Origin: Bacillota bacterium
Lineage (GTDB): Bacteria; Bacillota_E; RBS10-35; JAJYVN01
Length of the DNA: 52,679 nt
Assembly (NCBI GenBank): GCA_021846605.1
Contig: JAJZWQ010000002.1
Location: 1 to 52,679, forward strand
Direction of reading: 5' to 3'
A program made the translations under genes and the position numbers. The notes beneath the pieces are model-generated. The model saw only the letters and a list, made by a program, of their open reading frames with translations, was not told the DNA's origin and ran no database searches. Within the stretch, counting starts at the first letter, position 1; every line of letters starts with the position of its first letter. Positions 8,916 through 18,559 of this stretch are shown in pieces.

Positions 8916-9413
8916 TCAACTCTGGCGCAGCGTGCGGAGCGTGGACTCCAGATCGGCCGAAGAGACCGTCCATCCCTGTTCCACACGATGGGCGTTCTCC
9001 CGGGAGAGCGAGCGCACGGCGATGCCGGTCTCCTGCGCCGGACCGTTGACCGCCCCGCGGGGACCGGCCAGCACCACCACCATCCCCTGACGCACGGCGA
9101 GCGTCACCTTGTCCACCGGACACCCGGGGAGCTGCCGCTCCAACACGAGCAGGTCGGGGCTGAAGTCGGAGATCACCTCGTGCCCGAGTAGCGCCGCCAC
9201 CTGGCGCCGGTCCAGGCCGATCAGACCCACCGGAAGCGGCCCCTGACCGCTCAGGCGGATATCACACGCGGGGTACTCGAGGATGAAGCGCACCTGGGCA
9301 CCGCCCGTCAGGGTGGCGGGGGCCGCAGGCTCGACCGCGCCCCGTTTGGGGGCGGCGCCCAAGAGCAGGACGGCGCACAGTGGCAGCAGGAGCGCGAGCA
9401 GGCGGCGGGCCAT
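8916..9413 (-). CDS. BofC-like secreted protein
   Basis: This 165-residue protein has an N-terminal signal sequence (MARRLLALLLPLCAVLLLG). The C-terminal domain resembles BofC: a strand-rich GMVVVLAGPRG, then TGIAVRSLSREN and a final helix SSADLESTLRTL. In Bacillus subtilis BofC is a forespore protein that restrains the SpoIVB protease controlling pro-sigma-K processing, and bofC lies beside ruvA there as it does beside ruvC here. This suits a genome whose sigK is rearranged elsewhere in the window. The family call rests on the C-terminal pattern plus context. Confidence 0.6.
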   Translation of the reverse strand: MARRLLALLLPLCAVLLLGAAPKRGAVEPAAPATLTGGAQVRFILEYPACDIRLSGQGPLPVGLIGLDRRQVAALLGHEVISDFSPDLLVLERQLPGCPVDKVTLAVRQGMVVVLAGPRGAVNGPAQETGIAVRSLSRENAHRVEQGWTVSSADLESTLRTLRQS

Positions 9414-9496
9414 CGACCGTCCCCCCCGGTGCGCCTGGGCGCGCACGGGGCATAGCATGCCCGCCGCGTGGGCGGGCATGCCGACCGCCGCGTGAC

Positions 9497-10252
9497 TCAG
9501 TTGTCCGCGGCGTCCTCCAGATCGTCGGGGAAGGTGGCGTTACTGTATACGTTGCTGACGTCGTCATGGTCCTCCAGGAGTTCCAGGAGGCGGCCCACGA
9601 GTTCGGCGTCCTTGCCGTCGACCTCGACGGTGGTCCGTGGCTCCATGGTCAATTCCGCCTCGGCGACGGCCACGTTCCGCGTGACCAACGCCTGGCGGAC
9701 CGCATCAAAGTCGGTCGGCGCCGTCAGCAGCGTGAACGCGTCGTCCTCGGCGCGCATGTCCTCGGCGCCAGCCTCCAGGGCCACCTCCAGCGCGCGCTCC
9801 TCGGTGAGGTCGCCCTGCGCGCGGTCGATGATCAGAAGGCCCCTCTTGTCGAACATCCATGCCACGCAGCCGGACTCCCCCATGTTCCCGCCGTTGCGGG
9901 CAAAGATGTGGCGCAGGTCGCCGGCCGTCCGGTTGCGGTTGTCGGTCTGCACCTCGACCAGGATGGCCACCCCGGCCGGACCGTAGCCCTCGTAGGTGAT
10001 CTCTTCGTAGCGCGCGTCGTCGCCGTTCCCGGTGCCGCGCTCGATGGCGCGCCGGACGTTATCGGCCGGCAGGCCCGCCTCGCGCGCGCGGTCGATGGCG
10101 ATGCGCAGGCGGTTGTTGGCGACCGGGTCGCCCCCGCCCTCGCGCGCGGCGATCAGGATCTCCCGACCCAGCTTGCTGTACACCGCCCCGCGCTTGGCAT
10201 CCTGGCGGGACTTGCGGTGGATGCGATTGTGCCACTTCGAGTGCCCGGACAC
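9497..10252 (-). CDS. yebC: YebC/PmpR family protein (transcription or translation factor)
   Basis: This 251-residue YebC/PmpR protein opens with the invariant SGHSKWHNRIHRKSRQDAKRG. NRLRIAIDRAREAGLPADN, YEGYGPAGVAILVE and GGNMGESGCVAWMF follow. The family was described as DNA-binding regulators; some members act on ribosomes to relieve stalling at proline motifs. GTG 10252 follows a GGGGGG ribosome site. It is single-copy in this window, between bofC and nadE. Confidence 0.95.
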   Translation of the reverse strand: MSGHSKWHNRIHRKSRQDAKRGAVYSKLGREILIAAREGGGDPVANNRLRIAIDRAREAGLPADNVRRAIERGTGNGDDARYEEITYEGYGPAGVAILVEVQTDNRNRTAGDLRHIFARNGGNMGESGCVAWMFDKRGLLIIDRAQGDLTEERALEVALEAGAEDMRAEDDAFTLLTAPTDFDAVRQALVTRNVAVAEAELTMEPRTTVEVDGKDAELVGRLLELLEDHDDVSNVYSNATFPDDLEDAADN

Positions 10253-10342
10253 CCCGTTCCCCCCTGCGGCGCCCGAGGGCGCGGCCTTCAGTGTACCATG
10301 GGCCACGGGACCAGGGCAGAGGCCCCGCGCGCCCCAACCGCC

Positions 10343-11266
10343 TCAGGCCGGTCGCAACCCCCGTCGCGCCAGCACCTGCGCCAGGTCGTGGGGGGTGCGC
10401 TTGAAGCTGGTGCGGCGGTTGGTGGCGATCATCCGCGCGGCGGCCTCCCGCGGCACGGGCAGGTCCGAGGCCCCCAAGAGAGCATCCACAGCGTCGGCGC
10501 GCACCGTCAGCGTGTCCTCGAAGACGGGCTGTTCGCCGTGCCGCGCCACGAGCCAACTGAAGAAGGCGTCGGCCTGGTCGTAACTGAATCCCAGTTCCCC
10601 CTCGTCGGTCTGGCCCGGCCAGAGCCCCGCCGTCGGCACACGCTCCACCAGGTCGGCCGGGAGGCCCGCGTCTCGCGCGAGTTCCCGCACCTCACCCTTG
10701 GTGCAGTCGCGCAGGGGCTGACGGTCGGCGATGCCGTCCCCGCGCACACTGAAATACCCCAGGAAGTTCTCGATCGCGTTGTCCGTGCCCATCGTCAACC
10801 CGCCGAAGGCGTCGGCGAAGAAGCCCGCGGCCATCATGCGCAACGTCGGCTTGAGGTTGGTCACGGCCCAGTCCAGTTGCTTCTCGTCCAGCGCCACGCC
10901 GCCCGCTGCGGCCAACTGGCGCGCATGGGCGCGTAGCGCCTCGCTGGCGGCGCGCCAGAGTTCGGAGAGGTTGATGCACACCGTGGGCATGCCCAGGTGG
11001 TCCGCCGCCCGCTGCCCGTCCACGATGTCCTTGGCCCGCTCGCCCCGGAGTTCTTCGGCACTGCTGCACGGCAGGAGCAGCCCCAACGCCCGGCCCGGCG
11101 CCGCCCGCTGGGCCACCGCGGCCGTCGTCGCCGAATCCACCCCACCGGAGAGGCTGCAGATGAACGCCTTGCGCTGCGCGCCCTCCAGATAGTCGCGTTC
11201 GCGCTGGGCCCGCGCCTCCAGCGATTCGATCCCCGTCTGCTCGGCCACACCCGCACCCCCGCTCAA
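10343..11266 (-). CDS. nadE: NH3-dependent NAD+ synthetase NadE
   Basis: This enzyme amidates deamido-NAD using ATP. The 307-residue protein has the PP-loop SLSGGVDSATT near residue 33, then TMGTDNAIENFLGYFSVRGDG and the C-terminal RRTSFKRTPHDLAQ. It lacks a glutaminase/nitrilase domain, so it should use ammonia or a separate glutaminase. The probable start is TTG 11266, overlapping the tyrS stop as TTGA. A GTG 18 bases further in is an alternative. Confidence 0.9.
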   Translation of the reverse strand: MSGGAGVAEQTGIESLEARAQRERDYLEGAQRKAFICSLSGGVDSATTAAVAQRAAPGRALGLLLPCSSAEELRGERAKDIVDGQRAADHLGMPTVCINLSELWRAASEALRAHARQLAAAGGVALDEKQLDWAVTNLKPTLRMMAAGFFADAFGGLTMGTDNAIENFLGYFSVRGDGIADRQPLRDCTKGEVRELARDAGLPADLVERVPTAGLWPGQTDEGELGFSYDQADAFFSWLVARHGEQPVFEDTLTVRADAVDALLGASDLPVPREAAARMIATNRRTSFKRTPHDLAQVLARRGLRPA

Positions 11267-12483
11267 GTTGCGCTGTCGGGTCGCCGTACGCGGCAGAAGT
11301 TCCGCTTGCCGGCGCGGACCACGGCCCCGTCGCCGGCCGTCACGGCCGCCGCCGGTTCGGCCAGACGTACCCCGTCGACCTCCACGGCGCCTCCCTGCAC
11401 CAGTCGGCGCGCCTCACTCCGCGACGGGGCGAGGGCCAGCGCCATCAGGAGATCCACCACCGTGCCCGTCCAGCCCGCCGGGAGACCGCGCTCGGGCATG
11501 TCGGCGGGCAGGGCGCCATGGGAAAACACGCGCAGGAACTCGGCCTCCTCGGCCGCCCCCGCGTCCGGGCCATGATACAGGGCCGTCACCGCGCGGGCCA
11601 GGCGGATCTTGGCATCCCGCGGATTGAGCGTCCCGGCGGCCATCCCGCGCTCCATCTCGGCCACCTCGCCGGCCGGCACCCGCGTGCACGTCAGCAGGTA
11701 GCTGCCGATACAGCGATCCGGAAGGGACATCAGCTTGCCGAACATGTCCCGGGGCCGCTCGGTGATCCCCACGTAGTTTCCCAAAGATTTGCTCATCTTC
11801 TGAACCCCGTCCAGCCCGACCAACAGCGGCATGGTCAGCGCCACCTCCGGCGGCTGTCCATACCCCCGCTGGATCTCGCGCGCCATCATCAGGTTGAACG
11901 TCTGGTCCGTACCGCCCAGTTCGACGTCCGCCTCGATGGCCACCGAGTCGTACCCCTGCATCAGCGCGTAGAAGAACTCGTGCAGGTGGATCGGCCGTTC
12001 CTCGCGCATGCGCGTGGCGAAGTCGTCGCGCTCCAGGAGCCGGGCCACGGTCGTCTTGGCGGCCAACTCCAGCACCCGCGTGAAGTCCAGGGGCGCGAGC
12101 CACTCCGCGTTGAAGTGCACGCGCGTGCGCCGCGGGTCGAGGATGCGCTCCACCTGCTGGACGTAGGTGGCCGCGTTCTGGCCCACCACGTCGGCGTTCA
12201 GCTGTCGCCGCGCCTCGCTCTTGCCCGACGGGTCGCCGATGCGGCCCGTGAAGTCTCCGATGATGATGTGCACCGTATGGCCCATGTCTTGGAAGTCGCG
12301 CGCCTTGCGCAGGACGACGGTGTGGCCCAGGTGGATGTCCGGGGCCGACGGATCCAGCCCCAGTTTGACCCGGAGCGGACGCCTCGCCGCAGACGCCTCC
12401 GCCAGCTTGCGCTCCAGGTCTTCGGGGCTGATCACCCGCTCGGCACCACGGCTCAGGAACTCGACCTCGGCGGTGGCGTTCAC
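11263..12483 (-). CDS. tyrS: Tyrosyl-tRNA synthetase (TyrZ-like)
   Basis: This class I aminoacyl-tRNA synthetase has 406 residues from GTG 12483 with ribosome site GGGAGGG. The HIGH motif is HLGH (51-54). The tyrosine-binding region GGTDQTFNLMMAREIQRGYGQ and the signalling loop KMSKSLGNYVG are clear. The KMSKS form fits the TyrZ subgroup rather than the KFGKT type. A C-terminal S4 RNA-binding domain follows (SRSEARRLVQGGAVEVDG). I saw no T-box leader in the 125 bases upstream. Confidence 0.95.
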   Translation of the reverse strand: MNATAEVEFLSRGAERVISPEDLERKLAEASAARRPLRVKLGLDPSAPDIHLGHTVVLRKARDFQDMGHTVHIIIGDFTGRIGDPSGKSEARRQLNADVVGQNAATYVQQVERILDPRRTRVHFNAEWLAPLDFTRVLELAAKTTVARLLERDDFATRMREERPIHLHEFFYALMQGYDSVAIEADVELGGTDQTFNLMMAREIQRGYGQPPEVALTMPLLVGLDGVQKMSKSLGNYVGITERPRDMFGKLMSLPDRCIGSYLLTCTRVPAGEVAEMERGMAAGTLNPRDAKIRLARAVTALYHGPDAGAAEEAEFLRVFSHGALPADMPERGLPAGWTGTVVDLLMALALAPSRSEARRLVQGGAVEVDGVRLAEPAAAVTAGDGAVVRAGKRNFCRVRRPDSAT

Positions 12484-12608
12484 GCGGCTGTTCCCTCCCG
12501 GCGGGCGGCGTCCACCAAGGCGGCAGCGCGCGCCATCTGAGGACAGGCACAGTGTACGGCATGCGCGCGCGCGTCGTCTGCCGGCCGGCGGTCCCCGCCG
12601 TGGCGAGA

Positions 12609-13154
12609 TCAGGGTTTGGCCCTGTGGCCCTCGATGGTCTGCGGATCGCTCACGCCGTCGCCCCACAGTTGCTGGATGCTCGCCGCCCACAGGTGGGGAT
12701 AGCGATAGACGAGCACGAGCGCCCGGCCGCTCAACAACCCGGCCAGCGCGGCATCGATCGTGATCGGCGTCGCGGCCTTGGCCTGGGCCGCGGTGAGGCC
12801 GACGACCGCGAAATGCACGGCCGCCTCTCGCAGGGCCAGGGCGCCACCCCAGAAGGCCAGCGGCCACAGGCCGCCCCGCTGGCGGTAGTCTTTGACCTTC
12901 GGCTCGTAAAACACCCGCGCCACGGCCCCCTGCCCCATGCCCAGGGCGAGCGCGGTGCCGAACAGCGCCAGCGGCACGCCCGGACCCAGTCCGACGGCAA
13001 GCGCGCGCGTTTCTGCCAGCGCCCCCAAGAAGAAATAAATGACGGGAGACAGGAGCAGGGAGACGATGTTGAGGCGCCGGGTGCGGATTTGGCTGAAGAG
13101 GGCCAGGGGCAGAACGACCAGAGGCAGTACGGAGAGCGGGTCGTGCCAGTCCAT
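12609..13154 (-). CDS. Multi-pass membrane protein, CcdC-like (tentative)
   Basis: This 181-residue protein starts at ATG 13154 after GGAGGTGG. It has four or five hydrophobic segments (PLSVLPLVVLPLALF; IVSLLLSPVIYFFLGAL; a Leu/Gly-rich third; a segment near residue 100) and a positively charged loop with IRTRRLN. The layout and the RTRRLN-type loop recall CcdC/DUF1453 proteins, but similarity is weak. It is divergent from the adjacent penicillin-binding protein. Function unknown. Confidence 0.6.
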   Translation of the reverse strand: MDWHDPLSVLPLVVLPLALFSQIRTRRLNIVSLLLSPVIYFFLGALAETRALAVGLGPGVPLALFGTALALGMGQGAVARVFYEPKVKDYRQRGGLWPLAFWGGALALREAAVHFAVVGLTAAQAKAATPITIDAALAGLLSGRALVLVYRYPHLWAASIQQLWGDGVSDPQTIEGHRAKP

Positions 13155-13184
13155 GGCCACCTCCAGGGCGCTGCGTTGCGGAGT

Positions 13185-13208
13185 GAATTTCCCGGCATTC
13201 GGGAATTC
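13185..13208. promoter_or_regulatory. Inverted repeat upstream of the membrane protein
   Basis: GAATTTCCCG and CGGGAATTC form a palindrome with one unpaired base and a 5-base spacer, 31 bases upstream of ATG 13154 in the divergent intergenic region. The size and AT content suit a regulator operator. No cognate regulator is visible. Confidence 0.35.
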
Positions 13209-13373
13209 CGCGAAGAACCCTTTCGCCCGCCGACACCGCGCCTCTCCCTTTTGACCGATTCCGCCCGACGCGGCAGACCCTGGGCCCGGGGTGCGGGGCG
13301 CACCGGGTCCGGGCAAAAAACGCGCACCGGCCGCCCGTGGGGCGGGTGGTGCACAACGGGGGCCCGATGAGCG

Positions 13374-15731
13374 ATGGAACGCCGTGCGCACCGCCACCAA
13401 CCTCAACCGGCCAGATCCGCCGCGGCACGGCCGTGGCGCAAGGTCGCGCTCGGCGCGGCGGGGGTGGTCGTCGCCGCCGTGCTCGTCCCGGTGGCCGTGA
13501 TCAGCTTCCGCGCGGTCTCGACCCTGCCGTCCCTGTCCCAGCCGGCCAACCCACTGGGGTCGTCGTCGGTGATCTACGACAGCCAGGGCCAGCCCGTCAC
13601 GGCCACCCCGGGCCAGGACAACACGCAGCCGGTGCCGATCAGCCAGATCCCGCCCATGCTGCAGAACGCCTTCATCGCCACCGAGGACCGGAGCTTTCGC
13701 ACCAACATCGGCGTCAGCTTCCGGGGGATCGCCCGCGCGGCCGTGGTGGACATCAGCGGCGGGGGCCTGGAGGGCGGCAGCACCATCACGCAGCAGTTGG
13801 CGCGCACCCTGTACCTGAGCCGCAACATCAGCCTGGTCCGCAAGCTCAAGGAGGCCATCCTGGCCGTCGAGATGACGCGCTACTACGGCAAGGCCCAGAT
13901 CATGGACATGTACCTGAACGACACCTTCCTGGGCTCCCACGCCGTGGGCGTCGAGGCCGCGGCCGTCACCTACTTCGACCAGCCCGACCTGGCCAAGCTC
14001 AGCCTGCCTCAGATGGCGCTCTTGGCCGGTCTACCCCAGGCCCCGTCGGGCTATGACCCCCTGGTGCACCCCAACGCGGCGCGCGCGCGCCGGGGCGAGG
14101 TGCTGGCCGCCATGGCCGAACAGCACTACATCACGCCGGCCCAGGAGGCGGCCGCCAACGCGGCCGGCCTCCAATTGCGCCCAGGGACCCCGCAGACCAT
14201 GACGGGCGCCAACTACTCCGATCCGTGGTTCGTGGACGCCGTCATCCAGACCCTGGAGGCGCCCCCTTACAACCTGCCGCCCCAGGAGGTCATGTCCGGG
14301 GGGCTGCGCATCTACACGACGCTGAACGTGAAGGTGCAGAACGCGGCGGACGCGGCCGTCCAGGCCCGCAGGCAGCCGACCATCTCCCGCTACCCCAACG
14401 TGCAGGTGGGCGAGGTGGTCATGAACCAGTACACCGGGGCCGTGCTGGCGCTGGTGGGCGGGTGGAAGCACACGGTCGCGCTTGGCCTGAACCGCGCCAT
14501 CGGCATCCGCCGGCAGCCGGGGTCCACCATCAAGCCCCTGGTGGACTACATCCCGGCCCTGGAGCACGGCCTGACGGCGGGCACCGTGGTCGACGACACG
14601 GTCCACACCTACCCGGGCGCCAGCGGGCAGACCTATGCCCCCACCGACGACAATCCGCCCTACTACGGCCTGACCACCCTGACCGAGGCCCTGCGGCGCT
14701 CGGTGAACACCGTCGCCATCCAGGTGCTGAACCACATCGGGGTGCAGGCCGGGGTGCAGAACGCCATCCGCATGGGGCTGCCGCTGTCCCCCTCGGATAA
14801 CAACCTGGCGGTGGCGATCGGTGGCATCCGCGACACCGCGTGCTGCTCCCCGCTGAACATGGCCACGGCGTACTCGGCCATCGCCAACGGCGGCAAGCGC
14901 GTCACCCCCTACCTGATCACCAAGGTGGTCGCCGCCAACGGGCAGGTGATCGCGCAGACCGGCCCCCAGCTCCAGCAGGTGGTCAGCCCCCAGATCGCCT
15001 ACGTCATGACCAAGATGCTGGAGACCGTGACCAACCCCCAGCCGGCCGCCGGCTGGAACGCCAACTGGAGCACCGGGTACGACGGCGCCGTCCAGGACAA
15101 CATTCCCGGCTGGCCCAGCGCGGGCAAGACGGGGACCACCGATCAGAACAAAGACGCCTGGTTCGTGGAATACACCCCGGTGTACACCGTCGCGGTCTGG
15201 CTGGGCGAGGACTCCCCGCAGGCCAACACCGCCCTGTATGGGGGGACGTACGCGGGGCCCATCGCCCAGCAGACGCTGATCGGGGCGCTGGCGGGCGTCA
15301 AGCCGGTCCACTTCACCCGCCCGCCGGGCGTGGTGCAGGCGCAGGTCGACGCCAAGGCCCAGCCCTGGACCGTGGCCAAACCCAGCGCCCTGACCCCGGC
15401 CAGTTGGATCCAGACCGACTGGTTCGTCGCGGGGACGCAGCCGACCACGGCCAGCACGCTCTGGCGGAGCATGCGGGTGACCCGGAGTTCCCCGACGCGC
15501 CTTTGGACCCCGGGGTGCCCGCTGGCCTCCGTCTCCCGGGTCTACCTGACGCGCAGCCAGCAATACACGCCGAGTTGGGCCCGCGCCATCGCGGCGCTGC
15601 ACGGCACATCGAACTGGCGGCAGTACCTGCCGAGCGATCTGTCCCTGGCGCCACCGACGGCGGTCTGCGGCTCCGGCCGCTCACCGCTGGGGGGCGTCGG
15701 CCCGGTCCTCGGCGCCTTGGGTCTGGGCTGA
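13374..15731 (+). CDS. Class A penicillin-binding protein (PBP1A family)
   Basis: This is a bifunctional peptidoglycan polymerase of 785 residues. A membrane anchor (residues 24-46) is followed by the GT51 glycosyltransferase with EDRSF (104-108) and GGSTITQQ (134-141). The transpeptidase has the active-site Ser384 in GSTIKP, SVN at 443-445 and KTGTT at 585. The tail is Pro/Gly-rich. It is transcribed alone and converges with the glycine cleavage operon. It resembles forespore or vegetative PBP1A enzymes, but the exact subclass cannot be set from sequence. Confidence 0.93.
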   Translation: MERRAHRHQPQPARSAAARPWRKVALGAAGVVVAAVLVPVAVISFRAVSTLPSLSQPANPLGSSSVIYDSQGQPVTATPGQDNTQPVPISQIPPMLQNAFIATEDRSFRTNIGVSFRGIARAAVVDISGGGLEGGSTITQQLARTLYLSRNISLVRKLKEAILAVEMTRYYGKAQIMDMYLNDTFLGSHAVGVEAAAVTYFDQPDLAKLSLPQMALLAGLPQAPSGYDPLVHPNAARARRGEVLAAMAEQHYITPAQEAAANAAGLQLRPGTPQTMTGANYSDPWFVDAVIQTLEAPPYNLPPQEVMSGGLRIYTTLNVKVQNAADAAVQARRQPTISRYPNVQVGEVVMNQYTGAVLALVGGWKHTVALGLNRAIGIRRQPGSTIKPLVDYIPALEHGLTAGTVVDDTVHTYPGASGQTYAPTDDNPPYYGLTTLTEALRRSVNTVAIQVLNHIGVQAGVQNAIRMGLPLSPSDNNLAVAIGGIRDTACCSPLNMATAYSAIANGGKRVTPYLITKVVAANGQVIAQTGPQLQQVVSPQIAYVMTKMLETVTNPQPAAGWNANWSTGYDGAVQDNIPGWPSAGKTGTTDQNKDAWFVEYTPVYTVAVWLGEDSPQANTALYGGTYAGPIAQQTLIGALAGVKPVHFTRPPGVVQAQVDAKAQPWTVAKPSALTPASWIQTDWFVAGTQPTTASTLWRSMRVTRSSPTRLWTPGCPLASVSRVYLTRSQQYTPSWARAIAALHGTSNWRQYLPSDLSLAPPTAVCGSGRSPLGGVGPVLGALGLG

Positions 15732-15749
15732 GCACAGGCCGTGCGCGGG

Positions 15750-15777
15750 CGGCCGGGGGGACTCACCCCCCCGGCCG
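15750..15777. terminator. Bidirectional terminator-like hairpin
   Basis: CGGCCGGGGGG pairs perfectly with CCCCCCGGCCG (11 bp, 6-base loop) between the convergent PBP gene and gcvPB. The gcvPB stop codon lies in the loop. The following plus-strand bases are only mildly T-rich. Confidence 0.6.
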
Positions 15778-17265
15778 TTCCGCCGTTTCTTCGGGGATCT
15801 GGTGCCAGCCGAGCACGGGACGCCGGGCCGCCAGGGTCTCGTCCACCCGCCCCACCGGCGTGCGCAGCGGGGCCTGGCGGGCGGTGGCCCCCTCGGCCAC
15901 CACGTCCCGTACGGCCGCCGCCAGGGCGTCCAGCACCGCCGGCGTCTCGGTCTCGGTGGGCTCGAACATCAGCGCCTCCGGCACGATCAGCGGGAAATAC
16001 ATGGTGGGGGCGTGCACCCCCCGGTCCAGGAGGCCCTTGCAGAGGTCCAGGGCGCGCAGGCCGGCGCCGGCCAGCGCGCGCCCGTCGGCGACGAACTCAT
16101 GCATGCAGGGCCGGTCGTAACGCGGGGGCAGGACCGGCCGCAACCGTTCCAGCAGGTAGTTGGCGTTCAGTACGGCGTGGGCGGCCACGGCGCGCAGCCC
16201 CGCGCCCCCGTTGCTCAGGATGTAGGCGTAGGCGCGCACCAGCACCCCGAAGTTCCCGTACAGGGCGCGCACGCGGCCGATGCTCTGCGCTCCGGACTCC
16301 TCCCAGGCCCAGCGCGGGCCGGCCTCTCCGGGATCGTCGCGCCGCCGCAGGCGCGGGCCCGGCAGCAGCGGTTCCAGCGCGGCGGACACCCCCACCGGCC
16401 CCGCGCCCGGACCGCCCATCCCGTGGGGCGTGGCGAAGGTCTTGTGCAGGTTGAGGTGACAGATGTCAAAGCCCATGTCGGCCGGGCGGGCGCGGCCGGC
16501 GATGGCGTTGAGGTTGGCCCCGTCGTAATAGAGCAGGCCCCCGGCCCCGTGCACGATGTCCGCGATCTCGGCGATGTTCTCCTCGAACAGCCCGAGCGTG
16601 TTGGGATTGGTCAGCATCAGCGCGGCCAGCCGCCCGTCGGCGACCCGCCGCAGTTCGTCCAGGTTCACGCCGCCCCGGGCGTCGCCGCCGATCTCCAGCA
16701 CCTCGAAGCCCGCCATGGCGGCCGAGGCGGGGTTGGTCCCGTGCGCCGAGTCGGGCACGACCACCAGCCGCCGGTCGTGGTCGCCGCGGGCCGCGTGGTA
16801 GCGCGCGCAGACGAGCATACCGGCCAGTTCCCCGTGGGCGCCGGCCGCGGGCTGCAGGCTGAAGGCCGCCATGCCCGTGATCGCGCACAGCGCCGCCTCC
16901 AGCCCTCCCAGAAGGCGCAGGGCCCCCTGGGCCAGGGCGTCCGGCGTCGCGGGGTGGAGGCCGGCAAAGCCGGGCAGGGCGGCGATCTCGTCGTCCACCT
17001 TCGGGTTGTACTTCATGGTGCAGGACCCCAGCGGGTAGGGGTTGGTGTCGATGGAGAAGTTGAGCCGGCTCAGGCGCGTGAAGTGGCGCACCACCTGGAG
17101 TTCGGAGAGTTCGGGCAGCGCGGGGGGGCGGCGGCGCAGGGCGGCGGCCGGCAGGCAGGCCTCGGGCCGCACGGCCGAGGGCACCCCCGGGGCCGGCAGG
17201 CGGAAGCCGGGGCGCCCGGGTGAGGACAGCTCGTTCAGGAGGGGTTCGGTCTCAGCGGTCGCCAC
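15763..17265 (-). CDS. gcvPB: Glycine dehydrogenase (decarboxylating) subunit 2
   Basis: This is the PLP-binding subunit of the glycine cleavage P-protein. It decarboxylates glycine and passes the aminomethyl group to lipoylated GcvH. The 500-residue protein carries the PLP lysine in NLHKTFATPHGMGGPG. It also has SCTMKYNPKV, DSAHGTNPASAAMAG and MLTNPNTLGLFE. The GTG start at 17265 overlaps the end of gcvPA by 14 bases. It is the last gene of the four-gene operon. Confidence 0.96.
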   Translation of the reverse strand: MATAETEPLLNELSSPGRPGFRLPAPGVPSAVRPEACLPAAALRRRPPALPELSELQVVRHFTRLSRLNFSIDTNPYPLGSCTMKYNPKVDDEIAALPGFAGLHPATPDALAQGALRLLGGLEAALCAITGMAAFSLQPAAGAHGELAGMLVCARYHAARGDHDRRLVVVPDSAHGTNPASAAMAGFEVLEIGGDARGGVNLDELRRVADGRLAALMLTNPNTLGLFEENIAEIADIVHGAGGLLYYDGANLNAIAGRARPADMGFDICHLNLHKTFATPHGMGGPGAGPVGVSAALEPLLPGPRLRRRDDPGEAGPRWAWEESGAQSIGRVRALYGNFGVLVRAYAYILSNGGAGLRAVAAHAVLNANYLLERLRPVLPPRYDRPCMHEFVADGRALAGAGLRALDLCKGLLDRGVHAPTMYFPLIVPEALMFEPTETETPAVLDALAAAVRDVVAEGATARQAPLRTPVGRVDETLAARRPVLGWHQIPEETAERPGG

Positions 17266-18559
17266 CGGCGCTCACCCCCTCCCAGGCCGCGACCAGCCCG
17301 TCCAGGTCGGCGCGCTCGCGCCGCTCGCTGACCGCCACCAGCAGCGTGTGCGCGTCCAGCACCGGCCCCACCAGGTAGCCGCGCTCCGCCAGCGCGCGGA
17401 CGTGCGTGGGGGCGTCGGGGACCGCCAGCGCGAATTCGGCGAAGAACGGGGACTCGGGGTGCGCCAGGGCCAACCCCGGGATCCGGCACAGGCGCCCCGC
17501 CAGGTAGTGGGCCCGCGCCAGGCAGACCTCCCCCAGTTGGCGGAGGCCGTCCGGCCCCAGCAGACTGAGGTAGATCGTCACCGCCAGCCCGCACAGGGCC
17601 TGGTTGGTGCACACGTTCGACGTGGCCTTCGCCCGGCGGATGTGCTGCTCCCGCGCCTGCAGGGTGAGCACGAAGGCCCGACGGCCGGCGCCATCCCGGG
17701 TGAGGCCGCAGATGCGGCCCGGCAGCCGCCGCAACAGTTCGGTGCGGGCGGCCATCAGGCCCAGGTACGGGCCGCCGTACGACAGGGGCAGCCCGATGCC
17801 CTGGCCCTCGCCGACCACGATGTCCGCGCCGAGGTGGCCGGGAGCCTCCAGCACCCCCAGGGTCGCGGGGTCGGCGGCCACCACGGCCAGGGCGCCCTTC
17901 GGCCGCGCGGCGAGGCACGCGCCCAGATCGGCGACCCGTCCCCGGTAATCGGGCTGCTGCCACACGACGCAGGCGACCGGGTCGTCGACCGGGTCCCCCA
18001 GCGTGGCCACGCGGACCCTCTGGCCCGCCGCGTAGGTCTCCAGCACCCGCCGCCACTCGGGGTGCACGCCGGGGTCCAGCAGGACCGTGTTGCGCCCCGT
18101 CGCGGCCCGCGCCATCAGCGCGGCCTCGGCCAGGGCCGTGCTGCCGTCATAGAGCCCCGCGGTCGCCACGGGCAGACCGGTCAACTCGGCGATGAGGCTC
18201 TGGAACTCGAAGGTCGCCTGGAGCGTCCCCTGGCTGACCTCGGGTTGGTACGGGGTGTAGGCGGTCAGGAACTCCCCGCGGCTCAGGAGCGCCCGCTGGG
18301 CGGCCGGCAGGTAGCGGTCGTAGTACCCGCCGCCCGCAAAGCACACCAGAGTCCCCCCGGTATTGGCGGCGGCCATCTCCGCGCACAGCACCGTCAGCGC
18401 CGGCTCGTCCAGGCCCGGCCCCAGGTCCGGGGGGGCGTCCAGCCGTAACGCGGGGGGGATCGCGGAGAACAGGTCCTCCAGGGAATCCCGGCCCAGGGCC
18501 GCGAGCATCGCCGCGGTCTCCTGGGGGGTGTGCGGCAGGTACGCGCCCCCCACGTTCAA
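17252..18559 (-). CDS. gcvPA: Glycine dehydrogenase (decarboxylating) subunit 1
   Basis: This is the non-PLP-lysine half of the split P-protein found in Bacillota (435 residues). It shows TPYQPEVSQGTLQA, the long LYDGSTALAEA region and RRAKATSNVCTNQAL. It starts with TTG in the TTGA that terminates gcvH. The split P-protein, rather than one 950-residue chain, is the Firmicutes arrangement. Confidence 0.96.
   Translation of the reverse strand: MNVGGAYLPHTPQETAAMLAALGRDSLEDLFSAIPPALRLDAPPDLGPGLDEPALTVLCAEMAAANTGGTLVCFAGGGYYDRYLPAAQRALLSRGEFLTAYTPYQPEVSQGTLQATFEFQSLIAELTGLPVATAGLYDGSTALAEAALMARAATGRNTVLLDPGVHPEWRRVLETYAAGQRVRVATLGDPVDDPVACVVWQQPDYRGRVADLGACLAARPKGALAVVAADPATLGVLEAPGHLGADIVVGEGQGIGLPLSYGGPYLGLMAARTELLRRLPGRICGLTRDGAGRRAFVLTLQAREQHIRRAKATSNVCTNQALCGLAVTIYLSLLGPDGLRQLGEVCLARAHYLAGRLCRIPGLALAHPESPFFAEFALAVPDAPTHVRALAERGYLVGPVLDAHTLLVAVSERRERADLDGLVAAWEGVSAGGDR

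Noticed and set aside
12484..12608. Possible T-box leader upstream of tyrS (a GGTGG occurs)
   Set aside because: No specifier stem, no TGGNACCGCG-type antiterminator and too little space.
13282..13353. Two hairpins flanking an A6 run upstream of the penicillin-binding protein gene, readable as a minus-strand terminator
   Set aside because: No minus-strand gene enters from that side, so a terminator has nothing to terminate. Probably leader structure or chance in GC-rich DNA.
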